Positions 45,051-56,303 of a DNA stretch of 64,000 nt are shown piece by piece (position 1 is the stretch's first letter; every line of letters starts with the position of its first letter). The stretch lies in contig CM043971.1 in NCBI GenBank assembly GCA_014529385.2, forward strand, positions 28,971,709 to 29,035,708, in the 5' to 3' direction. The notes beneath the pieces are model-generated. The model had not been told where the DNA came from and made no database searches. It saw only the letters and a list, made by a program, of their open reading frames with translations. The translations under genes were made by a program, and so were the position numbers. The DNA is from Adiantum capillus-veneris. Its lineage: Eukaryota; Streptophyta; Polypodiopsida; Polypodiales; Pteridaceae.

Positions 45051-45538
45051 GCACCTTGAAACCAACCTTCCTATGAGGCAATAGAGCATATGCTACATAT
45101 TTTATGTATGCCCCATGCCTCAAATTAAGAAGTTATAGATTAGAAGTGGACCTTGCTTGAATGTCACATGCAATAAATTAAGGAAAAATAGCCAAGTGGA
45201 TTGTATTCCTCAATCGATCCTTGCTTTCACAAGTTGTGAACCTTGAGTCACTTTTACATTAACTTGGACAAGTGGTGGACCTAGAAACCAAGCTCTCCAT
45301 GTTGAGATAAGTTGTAGGTAGGACAGTAGAACATAGACAACGATAATGGATGCAATATACTCGTCTCCTAATAATCCAATTGATTGGAACCATGGTATTT
45401 TAGTTGTTTTCATTGTGTATTGTATGTGCATAAAGTGGAATGAGACCTTAAGAAAACTCAAATTTTTGACAAAACCTCTATATTTTGTACATGATATATT
45501 GAAAGTTGTCCAACTTGGGAATTGGGATTTTCCCACTT
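45051..45538. other. Right subterminal region of the giant element
   Basis: Non-coding. One plus-orientation motif lies near 45263-45280, and a half-motif (TTGTCCAA) sits at 45506-45513, about 25 bp inside the right TIR. The open frame that starts at 45346 is chance sequence until it crosses into the chromovirus at 45559. Confidence 0.6.
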
Positions 45539-45558
45539 TACCTAATATGGTCTTTATA
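45539..45558 (-). repeat. Right terminal inverted repeat and right TSD (TATA)
   Basis: TACCTAATATGGTCTT is the exact reverse complement of 9386-9401 and is followed by TATA, matching the left flank. Confidence 0.9.
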
Positions 45559-47314
45559 GCTTATACTTCTCGGAAGCTTAGGATTCATGAAGTGAATTAT
45601 GCTACACATGATTTAGAATTGCTAGCAGTTATTCATGCTCTCAAGCTATGGAGACATTATCTATTGGGACGCAAATTCCAGTTGGTAACAGATCACAATA
45701 GTCTTAAGTGGATTTTTACCCAACCTAACCTTAACATGAGACAGAGGAGATGGATAGAGCTCATGCACGGATATGATTTTGATATTAAATTTAGACCAGG
45801 TAAGGATAATGTTGTGGCAGATGCCCTAATCCGTAAAGCTTTTCTGGGGGCAATTTCCATGGCTAACAACCCTATTCTAGACAAGGTCTCGGATGCTGTT
45901 GTCAGAGATGCAGATTACCAGATGCTTGCTAGTATCCTACGTGAAGAGAGGGTATCATCAAATCAGCCTAAAACTCTACATTAATCCTTAGAAGATGGGA
46001 AAATTTACTATAGGAATCGACTATGTATACCTAAGGATATTACCCTAAAGAATGCTATCCTATATGAAGCACATGATGGCTCAACTTTAGGATATCCAGG
46101 TTATGCCAAAACCATCAATGCAATTCGCAGAAGTTACTATTGGCAAGGTATGAAGGGTGATGTCCTTTGCTATGTCAAGCACTGTTTGCCTTGTCAAAGG
46201 ATTAAGGCAGAGAGACTAAAGATGCCAGGTAAATTACATCCTTTAGATATTCACCAAATGAAATGGGAATGTATTAGCATGGACTTTATCATCGGGTTTC
46301 CTTGTGTTCAAGCTGGCTATGATTCAATTATGGTCATAGTCGACATGCTTACTAAAGCACTTAATCCCAATCAAGACAACCTTTACAGCTTCAGATATTG
46401 CTCGTCTGTTTGTGAAAGAGGTTTTCACTATTCATGGTTTACCCAAGAGGATTGTCAACGATCGTGATGCCAAGTTTACTTCAAAGTTTTGGGTATCATT
46501 GTTTCAAGATATTGGAACCCAGTTATGTTTTAGTATTGCTTATCAGCCTCAAACTGATGGCCAAACTGAAAGAGTTAATCAAGTAATTGAAGAGATTCTT
46601 AGAGCCTACTGCAATAGAGAACCTCGCAAGTGGATTCAATACCTACCCTTGGTAGAGTATGCATACAATTCCTCTACTCATAGAAGTATTGGAATGACAC
46701 CTTTTAAAGCTCTTTATGGTCAAGAATGTTTATCACCTCTTAACTTTTTTGACCCCACTATAAGGGTAGAAGCCTCAAAGAAAATGCTTGAAGAAATGGA
46801 AGCTCAAACTAAAGCTATTCGAAGGGATATTCAAGCGGCTCAAGATCGACAAAAGAAGTACACTGACTTAAAAAGATCTGATCGGATTTTCAAAGAAGGT
46901 GACAAATTTTTCTTACGAGTAAAGCCCAAAAAGAGAAATCTGTCTCTCAGAAGGTATAAGAAGCTTAGCTACCGATATTGTGGACCTTACGAAATAATCA
47001 AGGTTGTAAGTGATCAAGCTTATAGACTAAGACTCCCTTCTCATCTCAAAGTGCATGATGTATTTCATGTAAGTTTGCTAAAACCTTATGTATATAACCC
47101 TGACCATGTCCTTGATGATGAGAAAATCATTTTACCTGCTCAAGATGTTCTACAACTCCAACCTGATACTATCCTAGAAACTCGGGAGAGAAAGCTTAGG
47201 AATAGATCCATCAAAGAACATCTTATCTTATGGAAGGATTTCCCTATAGAAGATGCTACTTGGGAAGATGAGGCATCCCTTCTTAAGGATTACCCTTCAT
47301 TGTTCTTGAGATGA
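45559..47314 (+). pseudogene. pol: Chromovirus pol, right part: RNase H, integrase, chromodomain
   Basis: Continues from 9381. RNase H: AYTSRKLRIHEVNYATHDLE, TDHNSLKWI and GKDNVVADAL. A TAA at about 45982 interrupts the linker. Integrase zinc finger: the expected second His reads Tyr (LGYPGYAKT) while CLPCQ is kept. Integrase core: ISMDFIIGFP, then a frameshift near 46355, then IVNDRDAKFTS and QTERVNQVIEE. GPY/F module: YCGPYEIIKVV with HDVFHVSLLKPY. C-terminal chromodomain: LILWKDFPIEDATWEDE near 47225-47275, which directs insertion to marked chromatin in this group (established knowledge). It ends LFLR-stop at 47314. It is inactive because of the stop, frameshift and insertion. Confidence 0.92.
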
Positions 47315-47332
47315 GGGCATCTCAAATTCTAA

Positions 47333-47343
47333 TTTGGGGAGAT
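47333..47343 (+). other. Polypurine tract of the chromovirus
   Basis: TTTGGGGAGAT directly before TGTAAGG, the probable start of the 3' LTR. Confidence 0.65.
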
Positions 47344-48090
47344 TGTAAGGTCTCTACTATCAAATTTCACAAAAGTTCTATTACACATTTGAATTTTTTA
47401 ACCATCACTCATTATTTAAGATATTCAAGTTCAAATTATGAATCGTTTTTAGAAAACCTAGAATTTAACATTTACGCTACAAAATTCTGACATGTTTAGC
47501 TATATGAATCACTAATTAACTTATTGTAAGACTTAGTTACTGATTGTAGAATTTTCTTTTACTACTGTAAAGTTAATATAAGACTGTAAAGTTAAACTTA
47601 AAAATGTAAAGTAAATTATCATTAAGGAAATAAATAAAATAATTATAAAGACAAAAGAATACACAAGGATAACAAATGAAGGCACGTGGACTCACCTGGA
47701 CTCACATACAAAGGGACAAAGTGGGACACACTGTCACATGAAAAGGAGAGACTAGTCTTGACTAATCTTAATGAGGGGGGCCTGTGTGTCCTTATCTTTT
47801 GATGATAATGACAAAGTGGTCAAGCTGATGGGTACCACAAGGGTACCAAAAACGCGGGTATGATTTTTGGAAAAAAAAAATTTAAAAATTATTATTTTTT
47901 ATGGAAAAAAGAAGTTGGACATTTTCTTTTCTGCTATAAATAGAGTATCCATGCTCACACTTTAGACATAGAGATTGCCTCTATAGCGCTCACGAAGTGT
48001 TGCCACTTCTCTTAGAGAGAAGGCGTCCACAAACCACTAAGAGGCGTCCACAAACCACTAAGAGAGCAAAAACTCTAGTGGACTAATAAG
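47344..48090 (+). repeat. 3' LTR of the chromovirus (right end uncertain)
   Basis: Starts TGTAAGGTCTCTACTATC after the purine tract. It has a TATA box at 47935-47943 (TATAAATAG) and a presumed transcription start just after. No second copy exists in the window, so the right end is a guess; it may extend through the tandem repeat to about 48980. Confidence 0.6.
47935..47943 (+). promoter_or_regulatory. TATA box of the chromovirus LTR
   Basis: TATAAATAG in the LTR, in an otherwise A+T-rich U3-like stretch. Confidence 0.55.
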
Positions 48091-48099
48091 GTGCGTATT

Positions 48100-48550
48100 A
48101 ATTGAGCATTCAATTAACTTTAGAAATGATGTATGTGTGCTATATCTTACTCTATACTCTCTAATAGATTATTAAGATTCAATTAGTTTTAAGAAGGATA
48201 TGTGTGTGTGTGTGTGTGCTATCTCCTACTCTAATCTCTATAATAGAGAGTAAGATTCAATTAGTTTTAAGAAGGATATGTGTGTATGTGTGCTATCTCT
48301 TACTCTAATCTCTCTAATAGATTAGTAAGATTCAATTAGCTTAAAGAAGGATATTTGTGTGTGTGTGCTATCCCTTACTCTAATTTCTCTAATAGATTAG
48401 TAAGATTCAATTAGCTTTAGAAAAGGATGTGTGTGTGTTCTCTTTTACTCTAATCTTTATAATGGATTAGTAAGATTCAATTAACTTTAGAAAAGATGTG
48501 TGTGTATGTTTTCTCTTACTCTAATCTCTCTAAGCATACCTACTCTCTCT
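48100..48550 (+). repeat. Tandem repeat of about 70-75 bp with TG microsatellites
   Basis: Six degenerate copies contain 'aagattcaatta', a (TG)n run and 'ttactctaatctctctaatag'. Landmarks near 48174, 48251, 48327, 48400 and 48471. Confidence 0.88.
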
Positions 48551-48988
48551 AGTTAGTACATCTTCACTATTAACTTATGTATAGTTAATTGAAAGTTAAT
48601 ACATAAGAGAACTCATCATATTCTTATTATATATGATGAAATTCTTATTCACCAATTTTATTGTCAATTAGATTAAGTAGAATTTTAAATAATACTAAAA
48701 AATGATTTAGTTGAACTATAGAAATTGAAGTTAGAATTGGATTAGAAATGTGAAACATAAAAGTAATGCATTCCTAAACTTTCACTCATAGTTTACACAC
48801 TTAATTTTTCATTAATCACGATTAGCAAATATTTGATGTATAGAAATTAGATGTAGAACAACAACACTAAGTGTGAATCCGAGTTGACGAGGGTTCAAAT
48901 TACAGACTCTCTTTGGAAACAAGGAGATTACTAGAAAAATTGACCAATTTAAAGTTCTAAGTGTATAACATAAGTGTAGTACAAAAAA
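48551..48988. other. Unassigned A+T-rich DNA
   Basis: I see no gene or clear repeat. It lies between the tandem repeat and the gag-like start at 48989. Confidence 0.4.
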
Positions 48989-49111
48989 ATGGATCCAAAG
49001 CGTACTCGAACCCAAGGCGCTAATGATCATGAAGCTGGTACAAGTAACGGTGGAACTCCTCCGGAACATGTTATGTCTCCACCAATCGGACCAATCGGAG
49101 CTCTGGAACAG
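48989..49111 (+). CDS. Possible first exon of the gag gene
   Basis: MDPKRTRTQGANDHEAGTSN continues to ALEQ and then the sequence CAG|GTTAGT, a good 5' splice site. An acceptor TTTTTCTTTTTCAG ends at 50103, just before a Pro-rich open frame (LETYQRYSAPLKKGQ). The phases do not join cleanly, which may reflect decay or a different acceptor. The 1-kb stretch between has only short frames. Confidence 0.35.
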
Positions 49112-50103
49112 GTTAGTATTGAAGTTTCAAGTTATGCATCATTGCATATGCGAGACCATAGAAATATAATATTTACCTTATGAAAATAAAACACGGACCG
49201 AAACCACGGGGCTTAACCCCAAAAAAATCGGCATATGTTTGACAAGTAGGAAAGAATGTCTGATTAAATTGGTTGCTATAGAAAAGAATGTTTGTCCAAA
49301 ACCTTCGGTATGGTTTCTCTCAAGTCGCTCTACTTATTAGCGTTGGTATTATGTGGCAGTTGCCGAGGCGTGAGATGACGCCCAGGATGGCACCGCTGAT
49401 GTTGTGGTGGGAGTACACCCAGATTAGCCCAGCTGGATACTGCAGTTTTGTTTTTTTGTGGCGTGAGGATGACCCCAAATTGGCACTGTTGTTGCTATGG
49501 TGGGAGTACGTCCAGATTAGCACAACGAGTACTTGTCGAGCGGTATGGGACGCTCATGAGGACAAGGGTTTTTATAAATAATGTATATACCGATCGGACA
49601 TAATAGCGCCAGTAGAGATTCTTGAGTGAACCTAATCCAAGGGTTGTTGGTTTAAAATTGGACGACTTCTTGTTTGACTATTGTTTGTAATACTGTTTGA
49701 AGGGCTGTTTTAACGAACCAGTATCATAAATAAAGTAAAGGAACATGTATGTTTAAACATTGTGGTAGTAATTAGATAACAAAAGAAGGGTGAGTGTGGT
49801 GTGGAAAGTGGGAGAATGATACCCCGACGGTATCATTCTATGGACGGGTGGACCCGATGAGTCGGGTAACTTTCCAACGCTAGAAATTGTTTTTTTTTTT
49901 TTTTAAGTCATAAATCTTAAAAGAGACAAACCTTGGCGGCTGTGCTTTTGAAACATGGGGAAAAAAGTACACAGGTTGGTCACTCTAAGATTTATACTTT
50001 TAGGTATAATTGCCATAGCGAGATAGGACCAATCCTTCACTAACGGTTCATGCTCGTGGCTACGTAGTAGCTAAGGCAATGTCCGTTGGTTTTTCTTTTT
50101 CAG
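49112..50103 (+). other. Possible gag intron or unrelated insert
   Basis: Bounded by GTTAGT and a pyrimidine-rich CAG. It includes a partial repeat of about 115 bp (49372-49440 resembles 49464-49530: 'ggcaccgctgatgttgtggtgggagtac'). No gene is supported. Confidence 0.3.
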
Positions 50104-52561
50104 GATTGGAGACCTATCAAAGGTACTCCGCTCCTCTCAAAAAGGGGCAGGGACCTCACAATCTTTCTTTTGATGAAACCACGGCTACCATCCCTACTCC
50201 AGCAATGGGTATGACAAAAAACACACCATGGACCTCATTTATTAGTAAAGCACCCCTACATGGTGGCCTAATTCCTCCAGTAGTACCTACAAGTGTGTAT
50301 CAATCATATGCACCTATGGGTCCTCATACTCATATAGCTCCTACCCCTCCCATTGTTTCAAAAACTTATGCTCCATGACCACAACACCCAAGTCCTTATT
50401 TGAATGGGACCATACCAGCTAGCATTAATATGTCACATCCGACATCTGCTATGCCTAGGGCCACACATATGAACTTTGAGCCACCACATGGCACAGCAAC
50501 ATACCCAACTTGGAACCCAAGGGCTATATATACGCCAGTCCCAATGTAAACCCCCATTCCACATGCAATCCCAAGAGAACATGTCCCCACTATACCTACT
50601 CTTAGGTGACTTGGCAACATTTTCTCGAGCTATTGGTCGATCCATTGCTGAAAATATGCGTAACACGCTGGATAGAGAGCCTAGAAGTAAGGCAGTACAA
50701 ATAGACAAGCTCACACAAAAATTTAGTGGAGACGGGGATGTGAGAAAGCATATCGAAGTGTCTGAACAAATATGCGATTCCCTAGGAGAAGACAATGACC
50801 TGCATAAGAGTAATGCTTTAAGCCTAACCTTAAGTGGAAAGGCTAGGGACTGGTATAGAACCCTAAGGATGGAAGAGAAAACAATTTACCCTACTCTTAG
50901 GAGACTGTTCTTTAAAGAGTACATATGAGAGGGAGTACTTTGGGGTGTAGCATCTCAGCTCCAGAAAGCCCAATGAGAGGAAGGGGAGTCCGTGAGAGAC
51001 TTTATTAGTCGCTTGAAGCATTTGAATTCTCGTTGTTATCCAAATGAGCCCTTCAATAATAACCAATTGCTTGATAAATTCATTAGGGGACTACGACATG
51101 AGGGTATCTGTAACGGCTTAGTAATCAGAGGAATCACCACTTGGGAAGCAATCACCACCAATACAATCCAATTGGAGGACAATTTAATGATTCAAGGAGA
51201 AAGAGTGTCTGTTGAGCCTAAATCTACTAGCTTGAAAGCATTGGGACATGAGCCAATGACCCTAAAGCCTATTGCTAAAGGGCCAAAGATATCTAAGATG
51301 ACTTTAGCAGACCTCACCAAGGCCATTCAAGAGAGTCTTAGAGACAATCGTGCTCCACAAAACAATCATATGTATCCAAGAAGGGAGCAACAATGGTTCT
51401 CAATTTGCTACGGTCCGCATAGTACCACTGAATGCCCTACATTTAGAGTAAAATTTCATGGGAACTGCAATGCATGTTGAAGATATGGTCATCAAGCCAA
51501 GGATTGCATAGTATTTAAACGCACGATGGCCAATTGACCAACCTTAGAATGGACAGACACACCTCGAGTGCTTGCATTGATGTCGGGCCCCACATCTTGA
51601 ACAACCATCACAACACATGGTCCCTAGGGCCCAAAATGTTCTTCAAACAACACCCTTACCACCTCTAGTGCTAGGACCCAACCCCTACATCCGAGAATCA
51701 TTTGTGTGAATCGAGTGGATTGTGAGTCATCTATTGTTGGTTTGGAAGGCTATGAGGAAGATATGGACCCTAATATTGCCTATGGGATTGATGCACTTGA
51801 AGAAATTCTACAATACTACATGGAGGAATATTGGGGACAAGTCAATCATGTCTATCAAGTAGCTGCTCTTGCAGCAAGAGGCCAAAATATCAATTTCACT
51901 ACCAAGAGACTACCTCTTCAATGCTATGAGTGTGGAGGTCCACATCGTGTAGCCGAATGTCCTATTAAATTATAAAAAAAGGCCACACTAATGCAAGCCA
52001 ATCAAGTGAGCACATCTATAATGCCGATACTCATGTGTAATTGATGTGTCATATATCATTTAATTGTGCAATGTCCTAATAATCCCAATGCGCTAGATCA
52101 CGCCATTGAATTTAATTGAGGTTATTGAGGAGCCATCACAAATTATGCATGTGGTACCAGTAAATGTAATCACACGATTGATGCTCCAAAACCAAAATTA
52201 TATTATTGAAGAAAGAGACACAGCATCAATTGCCCAATCTCAAAAGAAGAAGAAAGCACAAAGGAAGAGATCGCAAAAAGTAGCGAAGTCAGACCCCAGT
52301 CCAAAGACCAACATAGGGACTGGTGATGACCCCGTATATATGAATGACACTCAAGAGGATTTTGATTTAGGTAAAACCATGGAGACTAAAACAACCATTA
52401 GAAAAGAAAAAAACAAGGAAGATCGTCATGAGACACAATGGGCAGGACCCAAGAAGAAGATAGAAACTTATCCAAACCCTACAGAGGAGATCGAGCGAGT
52501 CTTAATGGATTTGGTAGAAGAGACCCAAAGGGATCTACAGCCAGCACCTAGGAAGATCTAG
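50104..52561 (+). pseudogene. gag: gag of the 49-55 kb element, fragmented
   Basis: A Pro/Thr-rich start (50104-50378) is followed by stops. The gag core is at 50650-50928 (LTLSGKARDWYRTL, then LRRLFFKEYI) and continues after stops at 50992 (VRDFISRLKHLNSRCYPNEP, LDKFIRGLRHEGI). A degenerate CCHC lies near 51410-51500, and a second Cys/His motif CYECGGPHRVAEC near 51930. The Lys-rich tail (QKKKKAQRKRSQKVAK near 52245) precedes the protease. Many stops make it non-functional. Confidence 0.7.
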
Positions 52562-53024
52562 ATTACATACACAATGTTCCTTATGCAAAAGCAACCTCAC
52601 AAAGACCATAGATCACTAGCCATACCAAGTGTCATCCAAGAAGAAAGTGACTTTAAGTCATGGGAAAGTGGGCGTACTCCCTTCTTGTTGAAGAGAATGT
52701 TTACGGAGGGATTACCTGACCCTATTAAAGAAATGGAGATCCATCTTTCCCATGTCAAGGGAATGAAGCCGAAAAAGTGTCGTTAAATATTTCCAAATTT
52801 ATGGATTTCATGGCTTCAAAAGCTAGAACCACCATCATGTTGAACTATATGGAGACCTTGAGATATTCTTAGCTCTATGAGCTTTGCTCAATGGAGAAAT
52901 GAAAGTAGGGCTACCACAATTTTCATAGATGGATGGAGCTAGGGAGATGCCAATAGAGGAGTAACCCTTAGATCCACAACTCAACCTATATGAGAACTCT
53001 ATTGTTGAAATACTTGTTAACAAG

Positions 53025-53660
53025 TTGGGACAATACTTTGAAGGTGATGAATCCAATGTGACCATATCAATCACTACCAAGGGATTAAAGGTAAAGGGAA
53101 TCCTTGATGGTGGTGCTAGGGTCAGCATTGTGACCAAAAATTGCTGGGAAACTATGGGAAGAGTTCACATTGGGACTACAAACATAGTGGTAAAGATGGC
53201 CAATGGGACTATTGTTAAGCCTATTGGGATCCTAGAAGATCTCAAGATCAAGGTCTTTATACACAAAATAAGGCATACCTTCATTGTTATGGATTTTTCC
53301 AAGCACACTATGTCATCTGAGATGATCTTAGGACGTCCTTTCATGAGGGAAGCAAAAATGGTGCATGATTGGTCTAAAAAGCACATCTACTTGCAGTTCC
53401 AAGACTCTGTCATTCGAGTTGATCTTGTAATTCGTCGGGCGCATCCTCTAGGAAACAGATTTATAATTGATCATAGATCTAACGCCACAGTTCACTCTGC
53501 CCCATTGCAATATTGTTACATGTGTAAAATGGACATTGGCGTTGGGGAGGATTCTCCTTATATGGATGTTCTAACCGGGATGACTGAGTCTCACAATGTG
53601 GATTGGGTCCACCTAGCAGCAACCATAGACGGTAGGAAAATAGGGGGACAACTTGGGTAA
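53025..53660 (+). pseudogene. Retropepsin-like protease of the 49-55 kb element
   Basis: The 211-codon frame has ILDGGARVSIVT near 53100 (the catalytic Asp in D-G-G, as in elements B and C), the flap region, and MILGRPFMREAKMVHDW near 53330 as the second hydrophobic-G block. It resembles the non-viral retropepsin type found in plant gypsy elements. It is open and long enough for a domain but separated by stops from gag. The small frame after it (53677-53910) is acidic and unrecognised. Confidence 0.75.
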
Positions 53661-53910
53661 CACCTGAAAGGATGAAATGCCACCACTTGTACCTTTAAAT
53701 ATGATAGGAGAAATGCATATAGCTTCTGATGACCTACCAGATGAAGGCTTGATTGAGATTGGAACTAGTAGCATCTCAAAAGACTATGGCCCACATGATT
53801 TGGAGTCAAAATTATCAATTTCAATTGACTCTGAGGACAAAGAATTTGAGTTAAATCTTGGTGCAAATGTGTGGACAAACCATTCAAGACCCAATGGTGT
53901 AATCATGTGA

Positions 53911-55380
53911 TGTTCTTAGTGAACATTTGTGCCTCTAATGATGAGGAAGAGTTACATGATTACACGGATGGCACATATGGTCTCATGGATGATGAATTTT
54001 TTTTCTCAAAGATGACAAGGATAGGGGTTTAGACCTAGGGCTACCCGCCCATCTATTCAATATCCTATTCCAAATAATTTTAGGTTCTTGGTGTGTTTTA
54101 ATTTTGTTCAATAAAGATTGGTGCCTCTTCCCACTGATATGACTCCTAGAGGTATTCCTTGTGTTTTCTAGTGTGTACAGAAACACATTACAAGAATTGC
54201 AATTTTGAACTTTATGGAATCCTTGTCTCATTCACTCTTCAAATCGAGCACGACCATCAACACAAAGATGTGTTTCTTGACCATTAGCATTACCTCTTGT
54301 TTTCTATAGCATCCATATTTGTCTTCTTTAATTTTGATTGGTAGCATAATATTCAGCACCTTTGATTAGGATTAAACAATAGATTCAATATAATTTTTTG
54401 TCGTAATCCCTTGTCTAGTTTTAAGAATCAAGCAGTCTAACTAAGCTAGTTTGACCAAGATAGGGGTTAGAGATCTTCTCTTAATACCATGGGAACTGTC
54501 TTCCTAATTTTCAAAGGTTACTTTAGGTTCTTAATCGGATTTAGGTAGCAATGTGTGCAATATCCCTATCAACTTTTAGTTTAACTATTATAAAGGGAGT
54601 TTACTATTGTGATGAGCCTGGGAGGGTAATAATGCAATATGACCCCCCAAAGTTACAAAATTAAAAGGCAATGAAAAAAAAACAAACAAAAAGCAAAAGT
54701 GCCAACAGTGTAAAACCTTAATTTGGTACTTCACTCACATGTATTGCCTATGGTACTAGAGCCCTAGAGGTTCCCAATGTGGACGCTTTTCCTTGAAAAG
54801 CAAAAAGCCCAAGGCATACAAAATAAGCAGACACATCAGAAATTAAATCACTGTGAAAAACTTTGGGGTCTCAAACAAAGGGAATAATTCAGGCAATGAT
54901 TTCATAAGCAATTCCTTTTATCGTAGCTTAATTACAAGATCTTCTAGGTATAGCCTCTAGTCAGACCCCGGACATGAAATACTTTGCTCTTGCAATTAAA
55001 CAACTTAATTGACCAAAAAGAATTGAGAAGCTTGCCCATGGTATTAATAGTTGACCTCTAGTGCCTCTCGATCATTAAATTATCGACCCCATACTTGTTT
55101 ATTTTGTGACCTTTACAATTGCTTATGCGTTTGATTATATTACAGTTTAATATTTTCTATTGACAAATTTTTTAATATTCTGTTACCAATCAATTTGTGT
55201 TCCTATTCACTGCATATGATTTTTAATTGTATATAAGAATGCAATCACTATGCCATTTTTGGTAGATTTTGCAAGGTATAATGAAAGCTAAAGATATTCA
55301 AGCTCAGATGCTCTTCCACCTCGATGAAAAAGATTCATCTCAATAGCTTCCGAGGACGGCATCTACATCAGGAAGGGGGA
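53911..55380 (+). other. Unassigned DNA before the probable LTR
   Basis: Low coding potential and many stops in all frames; I could not recognise RT or integrase remnants. The last 100 bp (AAAGATATTCAAGC..., ending with the purine tract) look like the 3' end of a gypsy element. Confidence 0.4.
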
Positions 55381-55686
55381 ATGTTAACCCTTACGGACAC
55401 CCTACCACCTTCGATAGATGCCTTATTATTTATTGATTGAGTCATGGACCGGGCTTGTCGGTCCAATAGGTGTGTAGGTGATCACCGATGAGAGGCACAC
55501 CACTTATCCTATTTTATTGTATTTTTGCAATGATCGACCACTGTGGACGCCCATGTGTGAATGTGTCAAACTCTTATAAAAGGTCTATTTTGACCTAAAA
55601 TCCTTATTCTTTGAGGTGCAAGCTAAGAAGTGCTCATGCTCTACCTTTGTATTCTCCTCCTTTGTGTATATGTGTGTGTATGTATT

Positions 55687-55733
<47 letters not shown>

Positions 55734-55900
55734 CCAAGCATTGTGGCGGCATCGGCGACGGAGGCGGTTGAGCGCGGCGGTAGCAATGGTTCCTTCTTCT
55801 TCACAGCACAGGATCCTTCATGATGGAAGCATTGAGTGATGAGTGACACACCATTGCCCCTTTGAGCTTGCTAGGACTATCTAGTTGTGTGCTTGTAGCC
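55381..55900 (+). repeat. Probable LTR (TGTTAACCC start), right end undefined
   Basis: It starts directly after a purine tract, has a TATA box (TATAAAAGG, 55575-55583) and a (GA)n run at 55690-55730, followed by a G+C-rich stretch. There is no partner in the window. Confidence 0.5.
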
Positions 55901-55904
55901 ATTC

Positions 55905-56222
55905 GTGGCTCGCACACAGTATTTTGGCAAGTTTCCAACCTTCAACACATGCGGCAAAGAACACATTGCATATGATCAATGTGTGCCCATGACTTACACT
56001 CTACTTCTTGCAATGATTCTTACCATGCATACAAGAGTACTACAACTTTATGTGAGTGTGTTTTTTGTGTACAATTGTTTAATGGGCAATTGTGCTAATT
56101 GCAGCACCAAAAAAATGGCCTTGTGTCTTGAGCTTGCCGACAAGGATTTGCAAGTTTCTGTGAAAGTTTTTGAGGATGTCAAAATAGTAGTGGATGTTAT
56201 CAGTGTTACTGGTAGCAGTTAG
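55905..56222 (+). CDS. Unrecognised ORF of 105 codons
   Basis: MARTQYFGKFPTFNTCGKEH to VDVISVTGSS-stop. It has a hydrophobic middle (LLLAMILTMHTRVLQLYV) and a Cys pair (CANCSTKK). A possible acceptor (CTAATTGCAG) lies inside it at about 56103, so the frame may be part intron. It lies between an LTR-like segment and element C. I see no family, and chance is quite possible. Confidence 0.2.
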   Translation: MARTQYFGKFPTFNTCGKEHIAYDQCVPMTYTLLLAMILTMHTRVLQLYVSVFFVYNCLMGNCANCSTKKMALCLELADKDLQVSVKVFEDVKIVVDVISVTGSS

Positions 56223-56303
56223 AGAGGGAGAAAAAAGAAAAGAAAGAATGTTTTGCACAAGAAACTACCCTGCAGTAAGATTCTCCATATGTTTCATACG
56301 CGT

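Larger units (their letters stand above)
9386..45554. mobile_element. Giant TIR element: 36.2-kb DNA-transposon-like insertion carrying two divergent genes and a satellite array
   Basis: The outer ends are AAGACCATATTAGGTA at 9386-9401 and its exact reverse complement at 45539-45554, flanked on both sides by TATA (9382-9385 and 45555-45558). Outside the TATA copies the chromovirus RNase H is continuous: RPI before, AYTSRKL after. This proves a single insertion. Without the nested element B (8.7 kb) and copia element (3.7 kb) the insert is about 23.7 kb. Contents: a DUF7869-like gene on the minus strand, a ParB-like plus FCP1-like gene on the plus strand, and a satellite motif confined to this interval. 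I cannot place it in a named DNA-transposon superfamily. A four-base TATA duplication does not fit hAT (8), CACTA (3), Mutator (9) or PIF/Harbinger (3). Confidence 0.88.
8624..48090 (+). mobile_element. Host chromovirus (Ty3/gypsy with chromodomain), split by a 36-kb insertion
   Basis: RT and the start of RNase H lie at 8624-9381. The rest of RNase H, integrase, chromodomain and the start of the 3' LTR lie from 45559 on. The left half ends within the RNase H segment before AYTSRKL, and the right half begins with that segment, so they are one element interrupted by 9386-45554. Gag, protease and the 5' LTR lie beyond element A, to the left of the window. The right edge is approximate because no second LTR is available to define it. 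Confidence 0.85.
48989..55380 (+). mobile_element. Worn Ty3/gypsy-like element with gag and protease only
   Basis: Gag pieces (50476-51480), a CCHC-like motif (near 51930) and a retropepsin (53025-53660) all lie on the plus strand in the right order. The 3' end has a purine tract AGGAAGGGGGAA directly before TGTTAACCC at 55381, as for an LTR start. I find no RT, RNase H or integrase. No matching 5' LTR is visible, so the left boundary is undefined. Confidence 0.6.

Noticed and set aside
12960-45280. CRISPR-like array
   Set aside because: Units vary in length and spacers are themselves repeated. This is a eukaryotic satellite, not a CRISPR array.
45346-45558. N-terminal part of the ORF starting at 45346
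   Set aside because: It crosses the right TIR into the chromovirus. The first 70 codons are chance sequence of the inserted element.
48840-48960. tRNA-like box (gagggttcaaat) upstream of the gag-like start
   Set aside because: Only a short match to a T-loop consensus; no acceptor stem, anticodon arm or A box in the right place.
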